Positions 9,326 through 17,117 of a stretch of DNA of 64,000 nucleotides are shown here, piece by piece. Position 1 is the first letter of the stretch; every line of letters starts with the position of its first letter. A program made the translations under genes and the position numbers. This DNA comes from Planctomycetales bacterium 71-10 (GTDB taxonomy: Bacteria > Planctomycetota > Planctomycetia > Isosphaerales > Isosphaeraceae). Below the pieces are notes generated by a model. It searched no databases. It had not been told where the DNA came from and saw nothing but the letters and a program-made list of their open reading frames with translations. The stretch spans positions 1 to 64,000 of the forward strand of contig MKTT01000075.1 in the NCBI GenBank assembly GCA_001898385.1. The letters are read 5' to 3'.

Positions 9326-9612
9326 CCGCGCGGCGGGTGTGCCTTGGGATTTTGGCGAATCGCGTCGGAGTCGCGGGAGCCATCATGACGGCCTTCCCCC
9401 CTGGCGGGGGAAGGTGGCCCGGAGGGCCGGATGAGGGGGACGACGAGCGAGACGGCCGTCGGGATCCCGAGCCGGTCGGGCGGGCCTTCGAAACCCGACG
9501 GCGCCGGTGCATCGCGTCCCCCTCATCTGACCGCTTCGCGGTCTGTCTTCCCCCGCGAGGGGGGAAGACGTCCAAGGCGATCCGCCAAATTCCCAAGGCA
9601 CGCCCCGCGCGG
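9326..9612. mobile_element. MITE-like inverted-repeat element (about 287 bp)
   Basis: Imperfect terminal inverted repeats flank the region. The left end reads GTGCCTTGGGATTTTGGCG from 9339, and the right end, read on the minus strand from 9602, is GTGCCTTGGGAATTTGGCG. The palindromic CCGCGCGG at 9326-9333 and 9605-9612 extends both ends. Inside are two strong hairpins of C-run/G-run arms (about 9393-9413 and 9546-9569) and an inverted pair GATGAGGGGGACG / CGTCCCCCTCAT. It has no coding capacity. It fills the space between two genes and looks like a non-autonomous element or a composite REP unit. A target duplication is not clear. Confidence 0.6.
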
Positions 9613-9616
9613 CCGG

Positions 9617-10351
9617 TCAGGGGGCCTTCGGGCCCTCGAAGCGGAGCACGCCGTAGTCCTCATACTGGTGGAAGTTGGCCTTCGTGAGCGGGGCGCTGCT
9701 CATGATGACGGGCTTCGTCCCCTCGGCCCCGTAGTCGTAGCGGCAGACGGCGAAACGCCAGGAGTCGCCGACCTTCGGCCGGCCGCCGGTGAGGGCGAAG
9801 GCGGTCCAGGGGATGCGGCCCTCGACGGACCACCCCTCGTCGACGTCCCCCGACTTGTCGAGCGTCCCGCGGAGGGCGACGGCGGCGCGGTGGCCCAACT
9901 CCGGCTCGTCCCGGAACGGATGGCCGAGGGGGGCCCGCTTCGGGAACGCGACCTCGAACACCACGGCGCGGGGGTTGGCCTGGAACTCGTAGTAGGCGGG
10001 GGCGTCCGACGGCTTGAGGAACAGCTCGAAGACGTCGCCCTCCCACAGGTAGTCGTTGCGGGCGGTGCCGAAGGCCCGCAGCTCGGCGTCGTCCATCTCG
10101 CCTGCGTAGTACAGGGCGTCGTCGTCCCAGGCGAGCATGGCCTTCGTGCCGGGGCGGGACTCGCCGAGCCAGAAGGCGGCGAAGTCGGTGATGGGCCTGG
10201 CGTCCTTCCAGCAGGCGTCGTCGAGCTTGCCGTCGAGCTTCGGCGGCTCGGCCGCCCGACGGCAGGCGGCCGTCCTGGTGGTGGGGGGTTCGGCGAAGGC
10301 GGCCGGGGCCAGCACGGCCGCGACGGCCAGGATCGCGAGGGTTCGGGGCAT
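9617..10351 (-). CDS. Secreted carbohydrate-binding (CBM9-like) protein
   Basis: The 244-residue protein has a signal peptide (MPRTLAILAVAAVLAPAAFA-E). One CBM9-like/DOMON-type beta domain follows: PKLDGKLDDACWKDARPI, AMLAWDDDALYYAGEMDD, LWEGDVFELFLKPS, YYEFQANPRAVVFEVAF, GWSVEGRIPWTAF and WRFAVCRYDYG. These are the usual order of family 9-like carbohydrate-binding modules found alone in planctomycetes. It probably binds glycans outside the membrane and has no catalytic domain. It is transcribed away from the MFS gene. Confidence 0.88.
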   Translation of the reverse strand: MPRTLAILAVAAVLAPAAFAEPPTTRTAACRRAAEPPKLDGKLDDACWKDARPITDFAAFWLGESRPGTKAMLAWDDDALYYAGEMDDAELRAFGTARNDYLWEGDVFELFLKPSDAPAYYEFQANPRAVVFEVAFPKRAPLGHPFRDEPELGHRAAVALRGTLDKSGDVDEGWSVEGRIPWTAFALTGGRPKVGDSWRFAVCRYDYGAEGTKPVIMSSAPLTKANFHQYEDYGVLRFEGPKAP

Positions 10352-10401
10352 CGGGGACGTCTCCGGAGTGGGGTCGGTTGACCCCTCCTTAGAATGAACG
10401 C

Positions 10402-11655
10402 ATGACCCACCAACCCCGCCGAGCGCGGGGCCATCCTTATTCAGGGCGGCGTATGATCGCGCGACGGACGGTCTGGATCATGGCGGTCGGCAGCGGGCTG
10501 TCGGTCGCCAACCTCTACTATAGCCAGCCCCTGCTGGAACGCATGGGGGTGGAGTTCGGGGCGTCGGCCTCGAAGATGGGGGTCGTGGCGACGGCCACGC
10601 AGGTCGGGTATGCGACGGGGATGCTCCTGCTCGCCCCGCTGGGCGACCTGGTGGAGCGCCGCAAGCTGATCGTGGCGACCCTCGCCGCGACGGCCCTGGC
10701 GCTGGCGGCGGTGGCGGTCTCGCCGGGCTTCGCGTGGCTGGCGGTCGCCAGCCTGGTCCTGGGGGCGGCGACGGTCACGCCCCAGGTCATCATCCCGTTC
10801 GCCGCGGCGATCGCCGAGCCCCACGAGCGCGGGAAGGTTGTGGGGACGGTGATGAGCGGGCTGCTGATCGGCATCCTGCTGGCGCGAACGGCCAGCGGGT
10901 TCCTCGGCTCCCGCCTGGGATGGAGGGCGGTCTTCTGGCTGGCGTCCGGGCTGATGGTCGCCCTGGCGGCCGTGATGGCCCGGGCCCTGCCCCGCTCGTC
11001 GCCGACGCTCGCCGGGACGTCCTACGGGGCGCTGATGCGTTCGATCGTCGGCCTGGTCCGCGACCTGCCGGCCTTGCGGGCGTCGGCCCTGTTCGGGGGG
11101 CTGGCGTTCGCGTCGTTCAGCGTCTTCTGGACGGTCCTGGCGTTCCACCTGGCGACGCCGCCGTTCCATTACGGCAGCGACGTCGTCGGCCTGTTCGGCC
11201 TGGTGGGCGCCGCCGGGGCCGCCGCCGCGCCGCTGGTGGGGACGTTCGCCGACCGCCGAGGGCCGAGGCTGTCGATCGGCCTGGGGCTGGCGACGATGCT
11301 GGCGTCCTACGGGGTGCTGGCCGCGTTCGGCCGGACGCTGACGGGGCTGGTCGCGGGCGTGCTGCTCCTGGACCTGGGCGTCCAGTGCAACCACATCTCG
11401 AACCAGACCCGGATCTACGGCCTGTTGCCCGAGGCCCGCAGCCGGCTGAACACGGTGTACATGGTCGCCTTCTTCCTGGGCGGCTCGCTCGGCTCGGCGG
11501 CGGGCGCGGCGGCCTGGCCGCGATACGGATGGCCGGGGGCGTGCGCGGTCGGCGCGGGGTTCGTGCTGGCGGCGCTCGGCGTGTTCGCCGCCACCCGCCG
11601 CGAGCGGCCGACCTTCGTGCGCGAGCCGGTCACGACGGCCGAGGCCCCGGCCTGA
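10402..11655 (+). CDS. MFS transporter, probable drug/metabolite exporter
   Basis: The 417-residue protein has the 12-helix major facilitator pattern. The signature GDLVERRKLIV follows helix 2, VTPQVIIPFAAAIAEPHERGKVVGTVMSG covers helices 4-5, and a second-half GTFADRRGPRLSIG loop is present. The start at ATG 10402 would give a charged 17-residue leader; ATG 10453 (MIARRTVWIM) is a good alternative. Its closest style is the YtbD/AraJ-like DHA1 exporters. The gene ends 26 bases inside the 3' end of the leftward permease gene. Confidence 0.88.
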   Translation: MTHQPRRARGHPYSGRRMIARRTVWIMAVGSGLSVANLYYSQPLLERMGVEFGASASKMGVVATATQVGYATGMLLLAPLGDLVERRKLIVATLAATALALAAVAVSPGFAWLAVASLVLGAATVTPQVIIPFAAAIAEPHERGKVVGTVMSGLLIGILLARTASGFLGSRLGWRAVFWLASGLMVALAAVMARALPRSSPTLAGTSYGALMRSIVGLVRDLPALRASALFGGLAFASFSVFWTVLAFHLATPPFHYGSDVVGLFGLVGAAGAAAAPLVGTFADRRGPRLSIGLGLATMLASYGVLAAFGRTLTGLVAGVLLLDLGVQCNHISNQTRIYGLLPEARSRLNTVYMVAFFLGGSLGSAAGAAAWPRYGWPGACAVGAGFVLAALGVFAATRRERPTFVREPVTTAEAPA

Positions 11656-12640
11656 GCCGGCCGGCCAGCTTCCGGGCCGACGCCCCCCAATGCCCGCGGT
11701 GGACGTCGGCCATGACGGCCAGCACGATCACCGCGCCGCTGATGAGCCGCTTGGACGGCTCGCTGGCGCCGACGTGGTCCAGGCCGGTCTGGAGCACGGC
11801 GATGATGAGGACGCCGAGGAAGCTCCGCAGCACGGAGCCCCGGCCGCCCATCAGGCTCGTCCCGCCGATCACCACGGCCGCGATCGCCCCCAGCTCCAGC
11901 CCGACGCCGCCGTTGGGGTCCGCCGACGACACCCGCGAGACCTGGAACACCGCCGCGATCGCCGCGCACAGGCCGGAGAGGACGAACGTCAGCAGCTTCG
12001 TCGGCCTCGGGTCCACGCCCGAGAGCCGCACCGCCTCCTCGTTCGTGCCGATGGCGATCATGTACCGGCCCAGCACCGTCCGCGTCAGCAGGACGTGCCC
12101 CGCCGCCACCAGCAAGAGCGCGATCAGGAAGCTCGCCGAGGCGCCCAGCCCCGCGATCGGGTGCGACAGCCACTCGACCCGCGCGCCGATGTACTTCGTC
12201 TCCGACCGCGTCAGCAGGTACGTCGCCCCCCGGGCCGACTCCAGCATCCCCAGCGTCACGATGAACGACGGGATCGACCAGTGCACGGTGATGAATCCGT
12301 TCACGAGCCCGCACGCCGAGCCGGCCGCCAGGCAGAGGAGCAGCGCGACCGGGAACGGCAGGCTCCAGTCGACCATCGCGATCCCCAGCACGGCCCCGCA
12401 CAGGGCCATCACCGAGCCGACCGACAGGTCGATGCCGCCGATCACCAGCACCAGCGTCATCCCGACCGCCACGGCGGTCAGGTCGGCCGACTGGTTGACG
12501 ATCGTCTTGACCGTCTGCGGCGACCAGAAATGGTCGCTGAACCGGCCGAACAGCGCGGACAACGCCGCCAGCACGACGAGCATGCCCAGCACGTCGCCCA
12601 CGCCCCGCCAGTCGAACCCCGGCCGCTTCGCCTCGCCCAT
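11630..12640 (-). CDS. Sugar ABC transporter permease, RbsC-like
   Basis: The 336-residue integral membrane protein matches the RbsC/XylH (BPD_transp_2) family. It contains AVGMTLVLVIGGIDLSVGSVMAL, FIVTLGMLESARGATYLLT, the EAA-like AIGTNEEAVRLSGVD loop, and a final GLDHVG...PSKRLISGAVIVLAV. ATG 12640 is chosen because it lies 2 bases after the ATPase stop and starts MGEAKRPGFDW; an upstream in-frame ATG at 12670 lies inside the ATPase gene. It should form the membrane channel for the ATPase and binding protein of this locus. Substrate is probably ribose or another nucleoside-derived sugar, inferred from the nucleoside hydrolase neighbour. Confidence 0.9.
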   Translation of the reverse strand: MGEAKRPGFDWRGVGDVLGMLVVLAALSALFGRFSDHFWSPQTVKTIVNQSADLTAVAVGMTLVLVIGGIDLSVGSVMALCGAVLGIAMVDWSLPFPVALLLCLAAGSACGLVNGFITVHWSIPSFIVTLGMLESARGATYLLTRSETKYIGARVEWLSHPIAGLGASASFLIALLLVAAGHVLLTRTVLGRYMIAIGTNEEAVRLSGVDPRPTKLLTFVLSGLCAAIAAVFQVSRVSSADPNGGVGLELGAIAAVVIGGTSLMGGRGSVLRSFLGVLIIAVLQTGLDHVGASEPSKRLISGAVIVLAVMADVHRGHWGASARKLAGRLRPGPRPS

Positions 12641-12641
12641 G

Positions 12642-14159
12642 TCAGCCGCCCGCCCCCGCTCGGTTCGCATACCCCCGGAACGCCGCCGCCAGGAGCTTCT
12701 CCTCGGTCCACTCGCCGCGCGCGAAGGTCTCGACCAGCCGGCCGGCCGAGACGACCGCGATCCGGTCGCAGATGAGCATCAGCTCCTCGACCTCGCTGGA
12801 GACCACGACCACGCCGGCCCCCTTCGCCGCGATCTCGTCGATCAGCCCGTACACGGCGAACTTGGCCGCCACGTCCACGCCCCGCGTGGGCTCGTCGAAC
12901 AGCATGACCCGAGGCCCGCGCAGGAGCCATCGGCCGACGAGCACCTTCTGCTGGTTGCCGCCGCTGAGCTGCCCCGCCGGCTGCTCCGTCGAGGCGTACG
13001 CGAGCTGCACCCGATCGCCCATCGCGACGACCTCCGCCCGCTCCTCCCTCGGCTTCAGGAAGCCGAGCGGCCCGGTGAACGGGCCGAGCTGGCCGAGCGT
13101 GGCGTTGAGCCGGATCGACCGCGGCAGGAGCAGGCCCTCGGCCTTGCGGTCCTCCGGGACCATCCCCAGCCCGGCGCGGACCGCCTCGCGGGGCGAGCGG
13201 AACCGCCGCGGAGGCCCGCCGGCGACCGAGACCTCGCCCGACTCGGCCGCGTCGGCCCCGAAGATCGCGCGCAGAAGTTCCGTCCGGCCCGAGCCGACCA
13301 GGCCCGAGACGCCGACGACCTCGCCGGCGCGGACCTCGAAGGAGACGTCGCGGACGCGGTCGCCGCGCGAGAGGTTGCGGACGCTCAGGACGACCTCGCC
13401 CGGCGCGCGGGCGTGGCGGACCTCGTCGCGCGAGGGGACGGAGCCGACCATCAGCCGCACGGCCTCGTCCAGGTCCAGCTCCGACGCCGGCCGCACGGCC
13501 ACCAGCTTGCCGTCGCGCAGGACGCCGATCCGGTCGGCGATCCGACGGACCTCGTCCAGCCGGTGGCTGACGTAGACGATCGCCGCCCCTTCGGCCTTCA
13601 GCCGGGCGACCTCGGCGAACAGGCGGTCGACCTGGGGGGACGTCAGCGCGGCGGTGGGCTCGTCCAGGATCAGCACCCGGCACGGCCGCGCCAGGCTGCG
13701 GGCGATCTCCACGAGCTGCCGCTCGCCGACGCCCAGCCGCGACGTCGGCGTCTCCGGGTCGACCGACCCCAGCCCGACCCGCGCCAGCGCCTCCGCGGCG
13801 CGTCGGCGAAGCTCGGCGAAGCGGACCAGCCCCAGGCGCGTCGGCAGGCGGTCGAGGAACAGGTTCTCAGCCACGGTGAGCGTCGGCAGGACGGTCAGCT
13901 CCTGCTGGACGATCTGCACGCCCAGCGCCTCGGCCGCGTGCTTCGAGGTCGGCCGGTACGCCTCGCCCCCGAGCGTCATCGCGCCGGCGTCCGGCGGCCC
14001 GAGCCCGGCCAGGATCCGCGCGAGCGTGCTCTTGCCCGCCCCGTTCGCCCCCATCAGCGCCAGGACCTCGCCCGGATGCAGGTCCAGGTCCACGGCGCGC
14101 AGGACGGGGGCGGCGTAGCTCTTGCTCAGGCCGCGGATGGACAGCAAAGGTTCGGTCAC
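12642..14159 (-). CDS. Sugar ABC transporter ATP-binding protein, RbsA-like
   Basis: The 505-residue protein has two fused ABC domains as in RbsA/XylG. The first has Walker A GANGAGKSTL, signature LGVGERQLVEIARS and Walker B VLILDEPTAALT. The second has a degenerate Walker A (GLVGSGRTELLRA), signature LSGGNQQKVLVGRW and MLFDEPTRGVDV. Degeneracy in the second site is normal for this family. The start is GTG 14159. The permease follows after 2 bases. Upstream, where the binding-protein gene would be expected, sits the AAA/DUF4276 pair instead; the binding protein resumes at 16146. Confidence 0.92.
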   Translation of the reverse strand: MTEPLLSIRGLSKSYAAPVLRAVDLDLHPGEVLALMGANGAGKSTLARILAGLGPPDAGAMTLGGEAYRPTSKHAAEALGVQIVQQELTVLPTLTVAENLFLDRLPTRLGLVRFAELRRRAAEALARVGLGSVDPETPTSRLGVGERQLVEIARSLARPCRVLILDEPTAALTSPQVDRLFAEVARLKAEGAAIVYVSHRLDEVRRIADRIGVLRDGKLVAVRPASELDLDEAVRLMVGSVPSRDEVRHARAPGEVVLSVRNLSRGDRVRDVSFEVRAGEVVGVSGLVGSGRTELLRAIFGADAAESGEVSVAGGPPRRFRSPREAVRAGLGMVPEDRKAEGLLLPRSIRLNATLGQLGPFTGPLGFLKPREERAEVVAMGDRVQLAYASTEQPAGQLSGGNQQKVLVGRWLLRGPRVMLFDEPTRGVDVAAKFAVYGLIDEIAAKGAGVVVVSSEVEELMLICDRIAVVSAGRLVETFARGEWTEEKLLAAAFRGYANRAGAGG

Positions 14160-14220
14160 GACGGGATCGTTTCCAATTCGATTGCCGGGGTCGTCGATGT
14201 CTGAACGCCGACGTGAAGCG

Positions 14221-14833
14221 TCAAAGCGCCTGGCCGCCGCTCAACTCCAGGATCGTGTTCAGGAACGCCTTGAGTTCCGGACAGGCGGCGACGGCCACGC
14301 CGAGATCCTGCCCCTTGAGGATTCGACCGGCGTCGCGAGTCTTGATATACCCATCCCTCTTTGCCGATGCGAAAGACCTCCGCGAGCCGATATGCCGGCG
14401 AATTGCCGTGATTCACCCGCTCCGGATTCGATCCCGGGGAGCGTCGATTGCAACCCGTGATTTCCTTGATCCTGTCCCAGTACGGCAAGAGCCACGCTTC
14501 GAAGTCATGGAGTGCAACGTGGGGATGGAACCTCGGTTCCTCACCGACCCATTCCCGCGTCTTCGACTTCGCGACCTGGGCCGTCGGAAACACATACGGC
14601 GTCGTTCCCGTATAAACGTCCGTCAGGGCGACCACGGCGTCCGCCTGTCGGCTCCCGGCCCGAAGCAGGTTCTCTACGATTCGCTTCAACTTCTTCTCTG
14701 TCGGGATCCGTCCGTCGTAGGAGGTGAAATCCAACCGCGGCATCCGGCCCGCCAGCCGCTTCTTGAGGTAGTCGACGAGGTGAGGCTTGAAGGCGGTCTC
14801 GGTCTTGCCTTCGACGAGCACGGCGATCCTCAC
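14221..14833 (-). pseudogene. DUF4276 (Toprim-like) protein, frameshifted
   Basis: The frame opens ATG 14833 with MRIAVLVEGKTETAF, the VEGxTE motif of DUF4276/RloB-like Toprim proteins (Glu8). Other acidic sites follow: ALTDVY (Asp72) and HDFEAWLLP (residues 109-115). Up to GKEG (residue 160, near 14353) it reads well. Beyond that the original frame turns into arginine-rich nonsense and runs to 14156. Shifting by one base at 14350-14353 restores a natural ending, GYIKTRDAGRILKGQDLGVA... to a TGA at 14221-14223, giving about 203 residues. So there is an apparent one-base insertion: a real mutation, a sequencing error or recoding. The start overlaps the AAA ATPase stop by 4 bases. Confidence 0.8.
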
Positions 14834-15999
14834 GGCTTCGCTCCCATGCGGCCCATCCGCCAGACTTCGTCCGGGGTGTAGTCCTCAAGCCACGACGTCA
14901 GGTCGAGTTCGTCGGCCCATTCGAACTGGGCCTCCCCATCCTCGCCGACGTTGACGGTGAGCACTTCGCTCGGCTCCAGGAACCGTACCAGACGGTCGGC
15001 ATGGGTGGCGACGATGAGCTGCGTGCGTCGAGACGCTTCGCGTAGCAGGTCCGCCAGCAGGGAGAGCAGTTCGGGATGGAGGCTGACTTCCGGCTCGTCG
15101 ATCATCGTTACGGCCGGCAATTCGGGGCTATGAAGCAAAGTCGCGAGCCAAAGGAAGCGGAGAGTCCCCTCCGACAACTGGTGGGCGGCGAAGGGCGTCC
15201 GGCTCGTCTTCTCTTTCCAGGTCAAGGAAAGAGTCCCCGTCGCCACCGGCGGGAAATTGAGCCGTTCAAATCCGGGGAATCCCGCCTCCAATGTGGCCTC
15301 GATGGCGTCGAATCGATCTCGGTCCGTCTCTCGGAGGGTGTAGAGGCACGAGACGAGATCCTCGCCGTCGTGCCCCGGCAGCTTCGCGTCCTTCATCTGC
15401 TGCGGGAGCCTTACAGGAGCCCTGCTTCCCACGTCCAGCACGTGATAGTGCGTCGAGGACGCGAGGCGCTTTCGGAAGTCCTCCGGCTCCCGATACATCT
15501 TGGGAACCTGGGACAGCGCCGTCTCCTTCTCGTCGTAGTCCCAGGTCGGTTTCACCAACCCTCGCTTCTCCGGAGTCGGATCGAAATAGCGGACCCTCCC
15601 CAAGCGGGATTCAAGGTGCTTGAACGGATGGGACTTCCCCTGATCCTGCTCCAGGGTCTCTTCGATGATCTGATATCCAACGCCTATCGGTTCCAGATCG
15701 AGGTCATAGACCAGGGGTTTCCGGTCCGCGATAGCCATGGCCAATGTGAAGCGCATGGACCGCTTTCGGTCTTCCTTCGTCGCGACCAGGTTCGTCAGGT
15801 TGGCGTCGATCCCGCTCATCTCGCTCAACGACGACGCGAGCCTCCCCGACGCCGAGTCCGCAAGCAGCGAAAAGACGTCCAGCAATGAGGTCTTGCCGCA
15901 ACCATTGGCCCCGATGACGACGTTCAGGCGTTTCAGAGCGATGTCGCTGTCGTTGAGCCGACGGAAGCCCTGAACCTTAAGGCTCTCGAAATAACTCAA
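14830..15999 (-). CDS. AAA family ATPase (OLD/RecF-like), putative defence protein
   Basis: The 389-residue protein starts at TTG 15999, with GGAG 7 bases upstream. It reads MSYFESLKVQGFRRL, the usual opening of RecF/OLD-type ATPases. Walker A is GANGCGKTS (residues 30-38). The Q-loop/signature region is HQLSEGTLRFLWLATLL, Walker B is VTMIDEPEVSLHPEL and the switch His is in LIVATHADRLVR. The downstream partner is a DUF4276 Toprim-like protein joined by a 4-base overlap. Together they are a split version of the ATPase plus Toprim arrangement of OLD and PARIS-like nucleases. An anti-phage role is inferred from architecture only. Base composition is less GC-rich than the ABC genes on both sides. 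Confidence 0.88.
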   Translation of the reverse strand: MSYFESLKVQGFRRLNDSDIALKRLNVVIGANGCGKTSLLDVFSLLADSASGRLASSLSEMSGIDANLTNLVATKEDRKRSMRFTLAMAIADRKPLVYDLDLEPIGVGYQIIEETLEQDQGKSHPFKHLESRLGRVRYFDPTPEKRGLVKPTWDYDEKETALSQVPKMYREPEDFRKRLASSTHYHVLDVGSRAPVRLPQQMKDAKLPGHDGEDLVSCLYTLRETDRDRFDAIEATLEAGFPGFERLNFPPVATGTLSLTWKEKTSRTPFAAHQLSEGTLRFLWLATLLHSPELPAVTMIDEPEVSLHPELLSLLADLLREASRRTQLIVATHADRLVRFLEPSEVLTVNVGEDGEAQFEWADELDLTSWLEDYTPDEVWRMGRMGAKP

Positions 16000-16145
16000 C
16001 GGATGGCTCCAAGCCGGTCGCGCTTGCCACTGGTCCCGTCACGTACGATACAAGACGACGCAGCCGACGGCCCATCTATTTCCCATCGAGGAGCCGTCGA
16101 CCTCGGTCGAGAGTCCACCGGAAACACCGCGATCGCGCCCGCCCT

Positions 16146-17117
16146 TCACTTCTTCACCACCAGGTCGACCGGCGTGGTGCGGTCGGCGGGGCTCTCCTTC
16201 TTGGCGATCAGGTCGAGGGCGTACTGGAGGCCGAAGACGGCGAGCTGGTCGGCGTGCTGGTCGACGGTGGCCAGGATGGTCCCCTCCTGGATCGCGTCGC
16301 GCACGGCGCCGATGCCGTCGTAGCCGACGATGAGCACCTGGCCCGAGCGCCCGGCCGCCTTCACGGCCGCGACGGCCCCCAGCGCCATGCTGTCGTTGCA
16401 GCACATCAGGGCCTTGATCTCCGGATGCTCGCTCAGCATGGCCGAGGCCACGCGGTTGGCCTGGGCGATCTCCCACTGGGCGCTCTGCGAGTCCACCACC
16501 TTCAGGTCGGCCGCCTTGGCCGATTCCTGGAAGCCCAGCAGCCGCTGCTGGCCGTTGAACGCGGTTTTGAGGCCCTCGACGATCGCCACCGGGTCGCCCG
16601 CCTTGAGCTTGCCGGCCAGGTAGTCCCCCGCCAGCTTCGCCCCGGCGCGGTTGTCGGGGCCGACGAACGGGACCTTGATCCCCTGCTCCGCCAGCACGGC
16701 GTCGTCCAGCTTGTTGTCGATGTTCACCACCGCAATCCCCGCCTCCTGCGCCCGCCGGCACGAGGAGACCAGGGCCTTGGAGTCGGCCGGGGCGATCACG
16801 ATCGCGGCCACCTTCTGGCCGATCATCTCGTCCATCAGCGCGACCTGGCGGGCGATGTCGCGCTCGTCCTTGATGCCGTTGACGATCAGGTCGAAGTCGC
16901 CGGCGTGCTCGGACTGATACTTCTTCGCGCCGTCGGCCATCACCGAGAAGAACTCGTTGGCCAGCGACTTCATCACCAGCGCGATCCGGGGCTTGCCGGG
17001 CGTCGCCGGCGCGGGGACCGCGCCGGGGGCGGCGGCCGGGCCCGCGGCGGGCTCGCCGCCGTTGCAGCCGGCCAGGGCGATCAGCACGAACGCGGCGATC
17101 GGGGTGCGGATCCTCAC
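16146..17117 (-). CDS. Sugar-binding lipoprotein, RbsB-like
   Basis: The 323-residue periplasmic binding protein has lipobox ALAGC (Cys18) and a Pro/Ala linker. It then shows the type I fold of RbsB-like proteins: PRIALVMKSLANEFFSVMADGAKKY, AAIVIAPADSKAL, GIAVVNIDNKLDD, VPFVGPDNRAGAKLAGDYL, AIVEGL, EIKALMCCNDSMALGAVAAV, VLIVGYDGI and ILATVDQHADQLAVFGLQYAL. The start is GTG 17117, overlapping the stop of the nucleoside hydrolase gene (GTGA), so the two are translationally coupled. It should serve the RbsA/RbsC genes further down, from which it is now separated by the ATPase/DUF4276 pair. Confidence 0.9.
   Translation of the reverse strand: MRIRTPIAAFVLIALAGCNGGEPAAGPAAAPGAVPAPATPGKPRIALVMKSLANEFFSVMADGAKKYQSEHAGDFDLIVNGIKDERDIARQVALMDEMIGQKVAAIVIAPADSKALVSSCRRAQEAGIAVVNIDNKLDDAVLAEQGIKVPFVGPDNRAGAKLAGDYLAGKLKAGDPVAIVEGLKTAFNGQQRLLGFQESAKAADLKVVDSQSAQWEIAQANRVASAMLSEHPEIKALMCCNDSMALGAVAAVKAAGRSGQVLIVGYDGIGAVRDAIQEGTILATVDQHADQLAVFGLQYALDLIAKKESPADRTTPVDLVVKK

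Noticed and set aside
5604-9596. Single 1330-residue minus frame suggesting a DUF1553-DUF1501 fusion
   Set aside because: The DUF1549/DUF1553 protein is in another frame with its own stop at 7079. The DUF1501 protein begins at a Tat signal at 7064. The upstream part is shadow.
10734-14204. 1156-residue plus-strand frame across the MFS and ABC genes
   Set aside because: Partly out-of-frame with the MFS gene and antisense to the RbsC/RbsA genes, whose motifs are complete. Not a gene.
14156-14833. 225-residue DUF4276 frame overlapping the ABC ATPase start by four bases
   Set aside because: The last 65 residues are out of frame after an apparent one-base insertion. The overlap is a by-product and does not indicate coupling to the ABC operon.
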